Virus record (IMG/VR): IMGVR_UViG_3300047328_000103
Coordinates: 1 to 52,105 of that record
Strand: one strand, 5' to 3'
Length of the DNA: 52,105 bases
Source: a virus
A model generated the notes under the pieces. The model was not told the origin of the DNA. It saw only the letters and a program-made list of their open reading frames with translations, and did no database searches. The translations under genes and the position numbers were made by a program. Position 1 is the first letter of the stretch; each line of letters starts with the position of its first letter. Of this stretch, positions 7,037-14,289 are shown in pieces.

Positions 7037-7573
7037 TCAGGCGGCGTGGCCGTCGGGTTGCTCGGCGGCGGACGGATCGAGGGCGGGGAGGCCGGCTGGC
7101 GCCTGCTCGACGGGCACGCCGAGAAACAGCAGGCGCAGCGCGCGCAGGCGCTCGTCGACGCCGGCCATCCGGCCGATCTGGCTGTGCGGCGCGTGGCCGG
7201 TCAGGGCGTCGATCATCGCGCTGGTCTCGGCGTGCAGGTCGGCGGTCGGCGTTCCCGACACGCCAGAGGCGCCGCCGCGGAAGATCTCGCGCGCCTCGTG
7301 CCAGCGGCGCTCGCCGTGGTTCTTGGCCGAGATCGCGAGACTGTAGAGGTTGACGCTCACCAGCTCGCGGCTGGTGCTGAAGCCGCGCGCCACCAGGATC
7401 AGCCCGGCCTCGTGCAGCGCCGCGGTGAGGGCGTCCCCGAACGCCGTTCGCCACTGGGCGAAGGTCTCGACGCTGCCGCTCGAGGCGCGCACCGCCGCCA
7501 CCAGCGCGCCGTCGAGCTCGTCGGGCACGGAAAGCGTCTCGCCTGCCGGCGTGGTCACGGTGCGGCCGCTCAT
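7037..7573 (-). CDS. Hypothetical phage protein
   Basis: A 178-residue mainly helical protein starting MSGRTVTTPAGETLSVPDEL. The middle (FAQWRTAFGDALTAALHEAGLILVARGFSTSRELVSVNLYSLA, in part) looks like a folded domain; the C-terminus is proline- and alanine-rich and probably disordered. Its ATG overlaps the ParB-like gene's TGA (ATGA). A dispersed palindrome copy lies in the coding region and supplies Arg-Thr-Ala-Phe-Gly. No family recognised. Confidence 0.65.
   Translation of the reverse strand: MSGRTVTTPAGETLSVPDELDGALVAAVRASSGSVETFAQWRTAFGDALTAALHEAGLILVARGFSTSRELVSVNLYSLAISAKNHGERRWHEAREIFRGGASGVSGTPTADLHAETSAMIDALTGHAPHSQIGRMAGVDERLRALRLLFLGVPVEQAPAGLPALDPSAAEQPDGHAA
7438..7450. repeat. 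Dispersed palindrome copy
   Basis: CGAAC-GCC-GTTCG, 5-bp arms, inside the leftward hypothetical gene, read as Arg-Thr-Ala-Phe-Gly. Confidence 0.85.
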
Positions 7574-9423
7574 GGGTGTTTCTTCTTGGCGGCGGCTTTT
7601 TTCACGGTCGGGGTGACGACGATCGGCGCAGGCAGCGCGATCGCGGGCAGCGCGACACCCAGCGCCCGCGCGACCGCGACCATGACCGCCGGCTTGTCTT
7701 TCCAGCGCCACTTGTCCCAGGACGGAGGGCACGCGAGGGCGAGCTTGGACAGGGTCTCCTTCACGGCCGCGAGGGGAAGCTTCAGGATGGCGTTCCAGAT
7801 GTCGAGCTTCTCCTTGTCGTCGGCCGCGATGCCGAGTTCGAGGTTCTTGAGACCGGCCGGCACGAGTTTCTTCAGATCGAGCGGCGCGATCCTGACGAAA
7901 TCGTCGTCGGCGCATTCGAGCCAGAGCCGCCAGCGCAGCGCCATCTCGCTGCTCTTGCCCAGCGCGCTGGCGACCGACTTGTTGAACGCCTCGCGCTCCT
8001 TGCGGTGCGCCGGCTTCTCGTTCATCGGGCCGCCGCCGGTCGCCCGCGCCGGCGACGAGCGCCGCGCCGTCTCGCGCGTCTTCGCCGCCGCCGCGATCGC
8101 CGCCGCGCTGCAGACGCCCAGGGCCTTCCGGATCTCGCCGTTGGCGGCGATCCAGACGATTGCGGTGCATTTGTCCTTGGGCACCAGATATTTCGAGGGC
8201 GCGTCGCCGGCCCGGCTGCCCCTCACGACGCCGTGGTCGTGGCTGTAGACGTACTGGACATCCGCCCAGTGCCACTTCTTGGCCTCCTCGAGGTCGACCA
8301 GCTTCGCGGCCGGCCAGTCCTTCTTCACCTCCTCGAGCTTCTTCTCGGCCGCCGGGACCTGCAGCTTTTTGAAGGCGTCGATGTCGAGGAAGTACCGGCG
8401 CTTCTTGCCGTCCTCGATGAAGCCGCCGCCGTAGAGCGCGACGTCGAACTTCGCCGCCGACTCGGGGATGCAGCGGTCGAAAATCTCCTGCCGCAACCGG
8501 CCTTCGTCGCCGCGGCCGATCGCCCAGTCGGGGATGTCGTTCTGGATCGACTTCGGCAGCGGCGCCAGCGTGCGCGCCGCCTCGACCGAGATCTCGCCGT
8601 CGGCGAATTTCTTCTTGAGCGGCGTGCTGAGGCCGGTGGCGATCGCGATGCGCTGCGCCACGAAGCGGTCGGACTTGCCGATGGCGCGGCCGATCGCGGC
8701 GGCGCTCCACATCTTGGGGTCGAGCGCCTGCAGGGACGCGAAGGCCTCGGCCTCCTCGATCGGCGAGATGTCCTGGCGCTGCAGGTTCTCGATGATCTGG
8801 ACGGCGCGCGCCTCGCCGTCGCTGTCGCGGCGCACGATGCAGAGCGCCTCGGTCGCCTTGTTGAGCTTCAGCGCCCGCAAGCGCCGCTCGCCGGCGATCA
8901 GCTCGTAATACGCGGGATGATGACCGTCCTTGTCGGCCGCGATCTCGCGCACCACGAGCGGCTGCAGCAGGCCCTGGATGGCGATCGAGGCGGCGAGATC
9001 GGCCAGCGCTTCCTTGTCGAAGGTCTGCCGCGGATTGTGCGGCGAGGGGCGGATCGCTTCGAGCGGGATCATGCGGACGCCGGCCGCTTCGATGACCGGT
9101 GCCGGCCGGAGGGGCGCCGGCGCGCGTTCGGCCGCCGGCTCCGCCCCGGTCAGCGCCTCGACCGAGCAGCCGAGCTGCGCCGCCAGCCGCACCGCCGACT
9201 CCATGTTGAGCGAGGCCTTGTCGCCGCGGCAGATCTTGCCCAGGTCGCCCTCGTCGATCCCGGCGCGGCGCGCCAGTTCGCGGCGGCTGACGTCGGGATG
9301 CGCCGTCATCCAGTCCAGCACGACGCGCTGCAGCGGCGTCTTGATCGCATTCGGCGGCAGCGGATTGAGCTTGGTGCCGGGCGCATGCGCCGCGCCGGCG
9401 TCGCGTTCGATGAAATTCATCAC
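7570..9423 (-). CDS. ParB/Spo0J-type nuclease-domain protein with N-terminal HTH
   Basis: A 617-residue protein. An XRE-like helix-turn-helix lies at about 30-90 (RRELARRAGIDEGDLGKIC). A ParB/Srx domain follows at about 118-230 (IPLEAIRPSPHNPRQTF; IAIQGLLQPLVVRE; ELIAGERRLRALKL; AVQIIENLQRQDISPIEEA), then a KorB/ParB HTH (AAAIGRAIGKSDRFVAQRI) and a long C-terminal region ending in a lysine-rich tail. ParB-type proteins bind DNA and use CTP; phage versions act in partition, regulation or as nucleases. No ParA is visible, so plasmid-like partition is not supported. It sits in the leftward operon with short overlaps on both sides. Confidence 0.85.
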   Translation of the reverse strand: MMNFIERDAGAAHAPGTKLNPLPPNAIKTPLQRVVLDWMTAHPDVSRRELARRAGIDEGDLGKICRGDKASLNMESAVRLAAQLGCSVEALTGAEPAAERAPAPLRPAPVIEAAGVRMIPLEAIRPSPHNPRQTFDKEALADLAASIAIQGLLQPLVVREIAADKDGHHPAYYELIAGERRLRALKLNKATEALCIVRRDSDGEARAVQIIENLQRQDISPIEEAEAFASLQALDPKMWSAAAIGRAIGKSDRFVAQRIAIATGLSTPLKKKFADGEISVEAARTLAPLPKSIQNDIPDWAIGRGDEGRLRQEIFDRCIPESAAKFDVALYGGGFIEDGKKRRYFLDIDAFKKLQVPAAEKKLEEVKKDWPAAKLVDLEEAKKWHWADVQYVYSHDHGVVRGSRAGDAPSKYLVPKDKCTAIVWIAANGEIRKALGVCSAAAIAAAAKTRETARRSSPARATGGGPMNEKPAHRKEREAFNKSVASALGKSSEMALRWRLWLECADDDFVRIAPLDLKKLVPAGLKNLELGIAADDKEKLDIWNAILKLPLAAVKETLSKLALACPPSWDKWRWKDKPAVMVAVARALGVALPAIALPAPIVVTPTVKKAAAKKKHP

Positions 9424-9710
9424 CTGTCTCCTTCGGGAATCGCAAAGTGGGCGTGCAGAAATCCGGGCGACGCGGCGCGCGGCGCCGGCGCGTCGATCTC
9501 GAAGGCGGCGAGCGGCAGCGCCGCGACGCGCCGCTTCAGCGCGGCCATCGGCGTGCCGATGCGGTGGAGCTCGTGCAGCCGCGCCTCGCGATAGGCGCCG
9601 GTCGGTCGGCCCTGGCGGTCGAGCACCGCCACCAGCACGTCGCCCGACGGTCGCCGCGCCGCCAGGCGCACGTCGAGGCCGCCCAGGGTGAAGGGCCGGT
9701 CGTCAGTCAC
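9420..9710 (-). CDS. Hypothetical phage protein
   Basis: A 96-residue protein with a beta-rich start (FTLGGLDVRLAARRPSGDVL VAVLDRQG, in two parts) and a basic helix (ELHRIGTPMAALKRRVAALP). It probably starts at GTG 9708-9710, inside the end of the 24-residue membrane peptide, and ends by overlapping the ATG of the ParB-like gene. No family recognised. Confidence 0.6.
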   Translation of the reverse strand: MTDDRPFTLGGLDVRLAARRPSGDVLVAVLDRQGRPTGAYREARLHELHRIGTPMAALKRRVAALPLAAFEIDAPAPRAASPGFLHAHFAIPEGDR

Positions 9711-9777
9711 GCAGCAGCTCGGCGACGAAGGCCAGGACGGCGACCACGGCCGCGACGGTGATCAGCACGTCGCCCAT
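9703..9777 (-). CDS. 24-residue single-span membrane peptide
   Basis: ATG 9775-9777 to TGA 9703-9705 encodes MGDVLITVAAVVAVLAFVAE plus LLRD, one hydrophobic transmembrane helix with a charged end. It is coupled on both sides: its ATG overlaps the previous gene's stop and its end overlaps the next gene's GTG by 8 nt. Small hydrophobic peptides of this kind are frequent and usually missed. Existence is inferred from coupling and composition; the function is unknown. Confidence 0.5.
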   Translation of the reverse strand: MGDVLITVAAVVAVLAFVAELLRD

Positions 9778-10061
9778 CAGCCGCGCCCCAGCCGGGCGGC
9801 GCAGGCGATGGCGAGGCCGCCGGTGGTGCTCTCGACCGCGCCCAGCGTGTCGAACGCGCGGTCGAGACTGTCGGTGGCGAGCGCCGACGCGATGTCCTCG
9901 GCGGCGGCAGCGAAGCGCCGGCGCAGCTCGCGCAGCGCCTCGCGCTCGAGCGGCGTCAGGCGCCGCCGCGCGTCGGGCGCGACCCGAACGCCGTTCGGGT
10001 CGAGCGTGGCGGCGGGGGTAATGGCGGGGGCGGTGATCGTCTGCAGCAGGGCGTCGGGCAT
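9777..10061 (-). CDS. First gene of the leftward operon, hypothetical
   Basis: A 94-residue protein with a helical core (LTPLEREALRELRRRFAAAA; IASALATDSLDRAFDTLGAV). It is the promoter-proximal gene of the leftward operon, just downstream of the operators at 10087-10142, the position of N or other early regulators in lambdoid phages, but no N-like arginine-rich motif is clear. A dispersed palindrome copy near its N-terminus encodes DPNGVR. No family recognised. Confidence 0.6.
   Translation of the reverse strand: MPDALLQTITAPAITPAATLDPNGVRVAPDARRRLTPLEREALRELRRRFAAAAEDIASALATDSLDRAFDTLGAVESTTGGLAIACAARLGRG
9981..10001. repeat. Dispersed palindrome copy
   Basis: GACCCGAAC-GCC-GTTCGGGTC, 9-bp perfect arms, one of the longest copies, inside the first gene of the leftward operon. 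Confidence 0.9.
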
Positions 10062-10076
10062 GGCGGCTCCGGTGTT

Positions 10077-10142
10077 GATGCAAGGGAATTTGCATCAGAT
10101 ACAAATTCTCGTCCAGCATAAAATTTGCGCTACATACAAAAT
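10077..10142. promoter_or_regulatory. Left operator region (OL-like)
   Basis: Two sites of the pattern AATTTGCAT-NNN-ATGCAAATT: 10087-10107 (AATTTGCAT-CAG-ATACAAATT, one mismatch in symmetry) and 10122-10142 (AATTTGCGC-TAC-ATACAAAAT). A further GATGCAA half-site is at 10077. The DNA is AT-rich against a GC-rich background and lies between the leftward operon and two rightward genes. The same motif occurs at the repressor/Cro intergenic region, so these are probably the phage repressor's binding sites. Confidence 0.75.
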
Positions 10143-10244
10143 TGTGGACGACGGGCCGGAAACCCCGGCGTCTTTCCCGTGGTGACAATGGGTTACGCGA
10201 GGTTCTATCCTCGACGTGTCATGCAACCGGCTGGGGAGACGGGA

Positions 10245-10463
10245 ATGGTCGAGGCGATGGCGTTTTTCGGAACCGTGGGGGCCATGTGGAGCCTCATCAT
10301 GTATCTCGTGACGATGATCGGGGCGGCCGTGATCGCGAGCGCCAAGGGCCGCTCGGGCTTCGGCTACTTCGTCCTCGCGTTCCTGTTTCCCTTCGTCGGA
10401 CTGATCATCGCGGCGGGCATGCCGGTCTACACGCCACCGACTCGGGCCGTGGCGCCGACATGA
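10245..10463 (+). CDS. Small membrane protein
   Basis: A 72-residue protein with two hydrophobic segments: about 9-30 (GAMWSLIMYLVTMIGAAVIA) and about 38-58 (FGYFVLAFLFPFVGLIIAAG). A short polar loop (SAKGRSG) joins them. The start ATG 10245 has a GGGGAGACGG ribosome-binding site. It overlaps the next gene by ATGA. Lying between the two operator regions and transcribed towards the repressor gene, it may be expressed from the lysogen (a lysogenic-conversion or 'moron' gene) or from the left control region. Function unknown. Confidence 0.6.
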   Translation: MVEAMAFFGTVGAMWSLIMYLVTMIGAAVIASAKGRSGFGYFVLAFLFPFVGLIIAAGMPVYTPPTRAVAPT

Positions 10464-10798
10464 CGCGCGCGTTCGTGATGGCCGCCGTTGCCGTCCTGGT
10501 GACGGCGTCTGTGGCGCGGGCGGAGATGCCCGACTACGACGTCAAGAAGCACTGCCAGCGCGTCGCCTCCTTTACCGGGACGCCGTCGCAAAGCCTGCTG
10601 CAGTCCTGCTTCGAACTGGAACAGACGGCCTATGACCATCTCAAGCCGACATGGGAGTCGCTCCCGGCGGCGATGAAGAGCCATTGCGATCGGGTCGCGA
10701 AATTCGCCGGCGACGGATCGTTTAGCCTGCTCGAAAGCTGCATCGACCAGGAGCAGCAGGCCAAGAAGGGCAACGAGCAATTTCAGTTCAAGCGTTAG
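10460..10798 (+). CDS. Small exported Cys-containing protein
   Basis: A 112-residue protein with a signal peptide (MTRAFVMAAVAVLVTASVARA, predicted cleavage after ARA). The mature part has two internal repeats, each with a pair of cysteines: HCQRVASFTGTPSQSLLQSC near 32 and HCDRVAKFAGDGSFSLLESC near 75, followed by QEQQAKK. Such C-x-n-CxxQEQ proteins are common in alphaproteobacterial periplasms. It is coupled to the membrane protein upstream and ends 52 bp short of the convergent repressor gene's stop. A bacterial-type periplasmic gene inside the phage control region suggests a moron. Function unknown. Confidence 0.65.
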   Translation: MTRAFVMAAVAVLVTASVARAEMPDYDVKKHCQRVASFTGTPSQSLLQSCFELEQTAYDHLKPTWESLPAAMKSHCDRVAKFAGDGSFSLLESCIDQEQQAKKGNEQFQFKR

Positions 10799-10849
10799 GT
10801 CCCGGCCCCCGAATCGCTTGCTGCGCGTACCGCCGGCGCCAGTCGAACA

Positions 10850-11509
10850 TCAGAGCAGCGAGCGGTGGTGCTCGACGGCGACGCCGACGATGCGGCCGCC
10901 CTTTGAACTGGAGAGCGGCATCACCGGCCAGTCGGGATTGACCGGCACGAGTTCGATCATCGGCCGGCCGCGACCGTCGCGGCCCTTCTCGCGATAACGC
11001 TTGAAAGTGGCGGCGTTGTCCTCCTCCATCCTCGCCACGACGTAACGACCGGGCTGCGGCGCCACGTCGGGATCGACGATGATCACGTCGCCGTCGTGGA
11101 ACTCGGGCTCCATCGACGGACCGTCGATCACGAGCGCGAAGGCGCGCGGTCCGACATGGCGGTTGACCGGAATCCAGCGCTCGGCGTCGCCTTTCTCGTA
11201 AGGATCCGCAACGTCGGTCCAGTGGCCGGCGGCAACCGAATCGATCAGCGGCACCGTGCGCACCTGGGGCCGCTCGTCGCGCTCCGCCGTGGTCGCGCTG
11301 CCGCCCCCGAGGAGCTGGGCGGCGGTGCTGCCGTAGATGCGGCCGAGCTGGGTCAGACGCGTGCGCGAGACATCGCTCTCGCCGCGCTCCAGTCGGCTGA
11401 GCTGACCGGGTGACAGCAGGACGCCGATCTTCGCCAGCTTGTCGGACGCCTGCTCCAGCGTCAGCCGCGCCTCTTTGCGGGCGTCTCGAAGACGAATGAG
11501 GGGTTTCAT
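10850..11509 (-). CDS. cI: CI/LexA-type phage repressor (S24 autoprotease)
   Basis: A 219-residue repressor. The N-terminal HTH (about 14-55) includes LTLEQASDKLAKIGVLLSPG and QLSRLERGESDV. The C-terminal S24 peptidase domain has nucleophile Ser132 (IDGPSMEPEF), general base Lys170 (AATFKRYREKG) and a likely self-cleavage Ala94-Gly95 (SVAAGHW). Binding of the operators would keep the phage dormant; RecA-stimulated cleavage would release it. It is divergent from the Cro-like gene across the operator region 11517-11594. The start ATG 11507-11509 is chosen because a longer frame would run through the operators. Strong family call. Confidence 0.93.
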   Translation of the reverse strand: MKPLIRLRDARKEARLTLEQASDKLAKIGVLLSPGQLSRLERGESDVSRTRLTQLGRIYGSTAAQLLGGGSATTAERDERPQVRTVPLIDSVAAGHWTDVADPYEKGDAERWIPVNRHVGPRAFALVIDGPSMEPEFHDGDVIIVDPDVAPQPGRYVVARMEEDNAATFKRYREKGRDGRGRPMIELVPVNPDWPVMPLSSSKGGRIVGVAVEHHRSLL

Positions 11510-11516
11510 CCGGCTA

Positions 11517-11594
11517 TATTTGCATTCGATGCAAATAAGACCACGGCGCGAAATACAAATCCGCTTGCATTGGAATTTGTATCTGATGCAAACT
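11517..11594. promoter_or_regulatory. Right operator region (OR-like)
   Basis: Site 1 (11517-11537) is TATTTGCAT-TCG-ATGCAAATA, a perfect palindrome with 9-bp arms. Site 3 (11574-11594) is AATTTGTAT-CTG-ATGCAAACT. Between them are half-sites ATACAAAT (11553-11560) and TTGCATT (11565-11571), perhaps a degenerate middle site. The region separates the repressor gene from the Cro-like gene and is AT-rich, so it should hold both promoters. The motif is the same as at 10087-10142. Confidence 0.8.
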
Positions 11595-11605
11595 GTCGCT
11601 CGACC

Positions 11606-11842
11606 ATGCCAAGCCTCACCGATTATCTCGCGACGCGAAAAGAAGCCCAGACGGACTTCTGCACGCGCGCCGGCCTCTCCGACGCCACCCTGTCGCGGGT
11701 GCTGCGCGGAAAGATTCCCCCCAGTCCCGACGTTGTGGAAAAGGTCCATCAGGCGACCGACGGCGAGGTGACCGCCAACGACCTGTTCGACGCCTGGCGC
11801 ACCGCGCGGTCTTCCACCCCAGCGGCACCGGAGGCGGCATGA
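11606..11842 (+). CDS. cro: Cro-like HTH regulator
   Basis: A 78-residue protein with an XRE/YdaS-type helix-turn-helix: LTDYLATRKEAQTDFCTRAG then LSDATLSRVLRGKIPPSPD, followed by VVEKVHQATDGEVTANDLF, the usual order in Cro/YdaS proteins. It is the first gene of the rightward early operon, divergent from the repressor gene and directly downstream of the operators. It is expected to bind the same operators and favour lytic growth. The start ATG 11606 avoids reading the operator. The C-terminal tail is Ala/Pro-rich. Confident as an HTH protein; Cro role inferred from position. Confidence 0.82.
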   Translation: MPSLTDYLATRKEAQTDFCTRAGLSDATLSRVLRGKIPPSPDVVEKVHQATDGEVTANDLFDAWRTARSSTPAAPEAA

Positions 11843-12078
11843 AGCAGGCGCGCACCATCGAGGCGATCGTGTCGGCGGAAGCCTTTGCCAATGCCCGGCG
11901 CGCGGCAGGCACGCTCGCCAATGCCTCGGGCCGCTCGCGTGCCGATGTCCTGAAGTCCGTCATGGCCGGAGAGGTGGTGGGCCTGCCGACCCATATCGCC
12001 CGGAATCTCAGCCCGTCTTTCCGGGCCGAGCTGCAGCGCGCCACGGCGCTGTCGATGTCGCTCCGGGTGCGGCGATGA
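11839..12078 (+). CDS. Hypothetical early protein
   Basis: A 79-residue helical protein (MKQARTIEAIVSAEAFANAR; ANASGRSRADVLKSVMAGEV). It is coupled to the Cro-like gene by ATGA and to the next gene by a GATGA overlap. Its place after cro suggests a regulator, but no DNA-binding motif is clear. No family recognised. Confidence 0.6.
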   Translation: MKQARTIEAIVSAEAFANARRAAGTLANASGRSRADVLKSVMAGEVVGLPTHIARNLSPSFRAELQRATALSMSLRVRR

Positions 12079-12230
12079 ACGATTTCATCTGGCGGCTCAA
12101 CGAGTTCAAGCGCCGTCTCGCCGAAGCGGATGCCGAGCGTCGGCAGTCGCTCGATGCCGCCGCCCAGGCGCGCGAGGTGCCGGTGCTCGAGGTCCGCTTC
12201 GCGCCGCTGCCGGAGGAGGCGCGGCGATGA
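12075..12230 (+). CDS. 51-residue early protein
   Basis: ATG 12075-12077 to TGA 12228-12230. The product starts MNDFIWRLNEFKRRLAEADA and ends VPVLEVRFAPLPEEARR. The N-terminal half is a probable charged coiled-coil helix, the C-terminal a short strand. Both ends overlap neighbouring genes (ATGA), the strongest argument that it is translated. No family recognised. Confidence 0.6.
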   Translation: MNDFIWRLNEFKRRLAEADAERRQSLDAAAQAREVPVLEVRFAPLPEEARR

Positions 12231-12706
12231 ACAAGCGTCCCGCCTTCAACCCGTCGGCGCGGCGCGCCTACGATTCGCCCAAGAAGGCGATCGGCGAGTT
12301 GGTCGCCCAGCGCGGCGGCATCAAGAACGTCCAGGTGCTGCTGGGCTACAAGGCCGACACGCAGGTCTACGGCTTCACCAGCGACACGTCCGACGCCGAG
12401 ATCAGCTTCGCCCAGGTGGCGGCGCTCACCGAGCCCGGCGCCACGGCCGCCGCCGAGTATCTGTCGCTGCGCGCCGGCGGCGTCTTCCTGCCGGTCGCGC
12501 CCGAGGCCGCCGACTGTCCGACCCTGTGCGCCGACGATGCGCGCCTGCACGGCGAGGAGACGGCCAGCGTCGTCGAGGCGCTGGCGCGCGGCTTCGAGGG
12601 CACGGCCGGCGCCGCCGCCCTCGCCAAGATCGACGCCTCGCTGCGCGCGCTCACCGGCCTGCGCGCCGCGGTCGTCGCCACGCTTTCAACCAACCGACCT
12701 CAATGA
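12227..12706 (+). CDS. CII-like phage regulatory protein (tentative)
   Basis: A 159-residue protein. The N-terminal part (FNPSARRAYDSPKKAIGELV; KNVQVLLGYKADTQVYGFTS; AEISFAQVAALTEPGATAAA) resembles phage regulators that read a lattice of helices with a 'pick a co-substrate, then EISF-V-LT' segment, sometimes labelled phage CII-type or replication-control proteins. The second half is helical (ETASVVEALARGFEGTAGAA). It sits third after the Cro-like gene, as expected for a CII-like activator. ATGA coupling upstream. The assignment rests on position and weak motif resemblance. Confidence 0.5.
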   Translation: MNKRPAFNPSARRAYDSPKKAIGELVAQRGGIKNVQVLLGYKADTQVYGFTSDTSDAEISFAQVAALTEPGATAAAEYLSLRAGGVFLPVAPEAADCPTLCADDARLHGEETASVVEALARGFEGTAGAAALAKIDASLRALTGLRAAVVATLSTNRPQ

Positions 12707-12725
12707 AGTAAGGAGCGGGGGCTCG

Positions 12726-13382
12726 ATGACCAACCCAACGAACGAGACGATGACATTCGCGGTGCTGCGCGCCGCCAACGTCGCGCGCCTGCCGCGCTTC
12801 CGCAACAAGCACGGCGCGATGGCGCACAGCCAGCCGGACGGCAGCGACTGGTCGCCGGCGCAGTGGTTTCAGGCCACGCTTGGCGAGCTGGGAGAATTCG
12901 CCGCTGTCCGAGTGGCCTACGAAAAAGGTCAATTATCTCGCGCCGACCTCGAACACGAGGCGGCGAAGGAAATGGCCGACTTCGTCACCTATGCGGACAT
13001 CCTCGGTCACCGGGTCTTGGATGACATCGAGGCCCACAAGCGTGATGAAATCGATACGGCTCAGGTGCTCATGCGCCTTGTCGCCGCCCTGGGCGTCTAT
13101 GCAAATGCCGCCAAGAAACTCGATCGGGGCGATCTCACGCTTCTCGAATTCGACGAGGTTCGGGATGACGCGCTCGGCGATGCAGCGATGGCGCTGGCCT
13201 ATCTACGCGGCGTCGCCACTCCCAGAGAACCCCACAAGGTCACCGTAGCTCATGCGAGCGGGATCGATATCGGGCAGGCCGTCGTCGAGAAGTTCAACGA
13301 GGTCAGCAAGCGCGTCGATGCCGGCGTGTTCATCGGCTTCGATGCGTTCGGCACGCCGGCCGTCGTCGTGAGGGAGCAGTGA
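12726..13382 (+). CDS. MazG-like nucleotide pyrophosphohydrolase
   Basis: A 218-residue all-helical protein with the MazG signature: E54-x-x-E57 in LGELGEFAAV and E82-x-x-D85 in KEMADFVTYADIL, the acidic residues that bind magnesium. Members hydrolyse (d)NTPs or alarmone-like nucleotides to monophosphates and pyrophosphate. In phages they are thought to adjust nucleotide pools or counter starvation and defence signalling. A good AAGGAGCGG ribosome-binding site precedes ATG 12726. The C-terminal 100 residues are an extension without a recognised domain. It overlaps the next gene as TGATG. Confidence 0.75.
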   Translation: MTNPTNETMTFAVLRAANVARLPRFRNKHGAMAHSQPDGSDWSPAQWFQATLGELGEFAAVRVAYEKGQLSRADLEHEAAKEMADFVTYADILGHRVLDDIEAHKRDEIDTAQVLMRLVAALGVYANAAKKLDRGDLTLLEFDEVRDDALGDAAMALAYLRGVATPREPHKVTVAHASGIDIGQAVVEKFNEVSKRVDAGVFIGFDAFGTPAVVVREQ

Positions 13383-13918
13383 TGTTCTGGCGCCGCTTCC
13401 TGCACCGCTGGGCCGGCGGCCTGCCGACCCGTATCATCGAGCACGACGGCGAGCCGCTGTTCGAGCGCAGCGTGGTCTTCAGCGGATGCGTGCCGTTCGT
13501 CGGCCACTGCACGGTCTATCTGCACCACTATCTCCGGAGCGATCCCGATCGCGGCGTTCACGACCATCCGTGGGACTGGGCGGTGTCGATCCCGCTCGCC
13601 GCCGGATACACCGAGCAACGACTGGCCGGCGTCGGCCGCGGCCTCGCCATGCGTTTCGTGCGACGACAGCCTTTGCTGCCCTATCGGCTGACCGGCCGGG
13701 ACTTTCACCGCGTGCTGCTGCCCGATCGGCGCACCAGCTGGTCGCTCTTCGTCACCGGGCCCAACGTCAAGGGCTGGGGCTTCCTGCGCGCCTTCGATCT
13801 CTCGTCCGGCTCCTATGCCCTGTTCAGCTTCACGCCGCATCTCGACGACAGCGGCAGCCACACCAAATGGTGGCGCACCGCCCCGCTCGGGCGAACGCTC
13901 GATCGAGCGGCGCCATGA
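13382..13918 (+). CDS. Cupin-like protein
   Basis: A 178-residue beta-rich protein with a cupin-like metal-binding pattern: TVYLHHYLRSDPDRGVHDHP followed by W and strands, later FHRVLLPDRRTSWSLFVTGP and SHTKWWR. The HDHPWDW motif is typical of small phage and bacterial cupins of unknown activity. It could modify or sense a small molecule; no substrate can be deduced. It is translationally coupled to the MazG-like gene (TGATG) and to the TetR-like gene (ATGA). Confidence 0.6.
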   Translation: MFWRRFLHRWAGGLPTRIIEHDGEPLFERSVVFSGCVPFVGHCTVYLHHYLRSDPDRGVHDHPWDWAVSIPLAAGYTEQRLAGVGRGLAMRFVRRQPLLPYRLTGRDFHRVLLPDRRTSWSLFVTGPNVKGWGFLRAFDLSSGSYALFSFTPHLDDSGSHTKWWRTAPLGRTLDRAAP

Positions 13919-14289
13919 CCGATGTTTCACACGAAACACTTCCGCCGTCGGCGTGCAATCGGGGCGGAAAAGTCCTGCATCCTGAACGGGATGGCCGCCT
14001 GCGCAAGGGCACGCGCGCGCGTGAAACGATCCTGCGGGCGGCGCTGGCGTTCATCGCCGCCGGCAATTTCCGGCCGAGCGTGGTCGAGATCGCGCGGCGC
14101 GCCGGCGTGAGCCCGCGCCTGGTGCATCATCACTTCGCCTCGCAGGTCGATCTGTTCTGCCGCATCGCCCAGGAACATACCGAAGCCGTGCTGGCGGTGG
14201 CGCTGGGCGGCCCGACCGCGCCGGACACCGACACCGCCCGCGATCTCGCCTGGGCGATCATGGTCGGCACGCGGAGGCCGCGCTCGTGA
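13915..14289 (+). CDS. Short TetR-family DNA-binding protein
   Basis: A 124-residue protein with a TetR-type HTH at about 34-80 (TRARETILRAALAFIAAGNF; SVVEIARRAGVSPRLVHHHF; ASQVDLFCRIAQEHTEAVL). Usual TetR regulators are near 200 residues, so the ligand-binding domain is largely missing here and the protein ends about 45 residues after the HTH. It may be a minimal phage regulator or the truncated front of an acquired TetR gene. Start ATG 13915 overlaps the cupin gene's stop; the end overlaps the next GTG. Confidence 0.7.
   Translation: MTDVSHETLPPSACNRGGKVLHPERDGRLRKGTRARETILRAALAFIAAGNFRPSVVEIARRAGVSPRLVHHHFASQVDLFCRIAQEHTEAVLAVALGGPTAPDTDTARDLAWAIMVGTRRPRS

Noticed and set aside
7576-9594. 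A 672-codon plus-strand frame antisense to the ParB-like gene
   Set aside because: Typical antisense shadow of a GC-rich gene; no recognisable domain.
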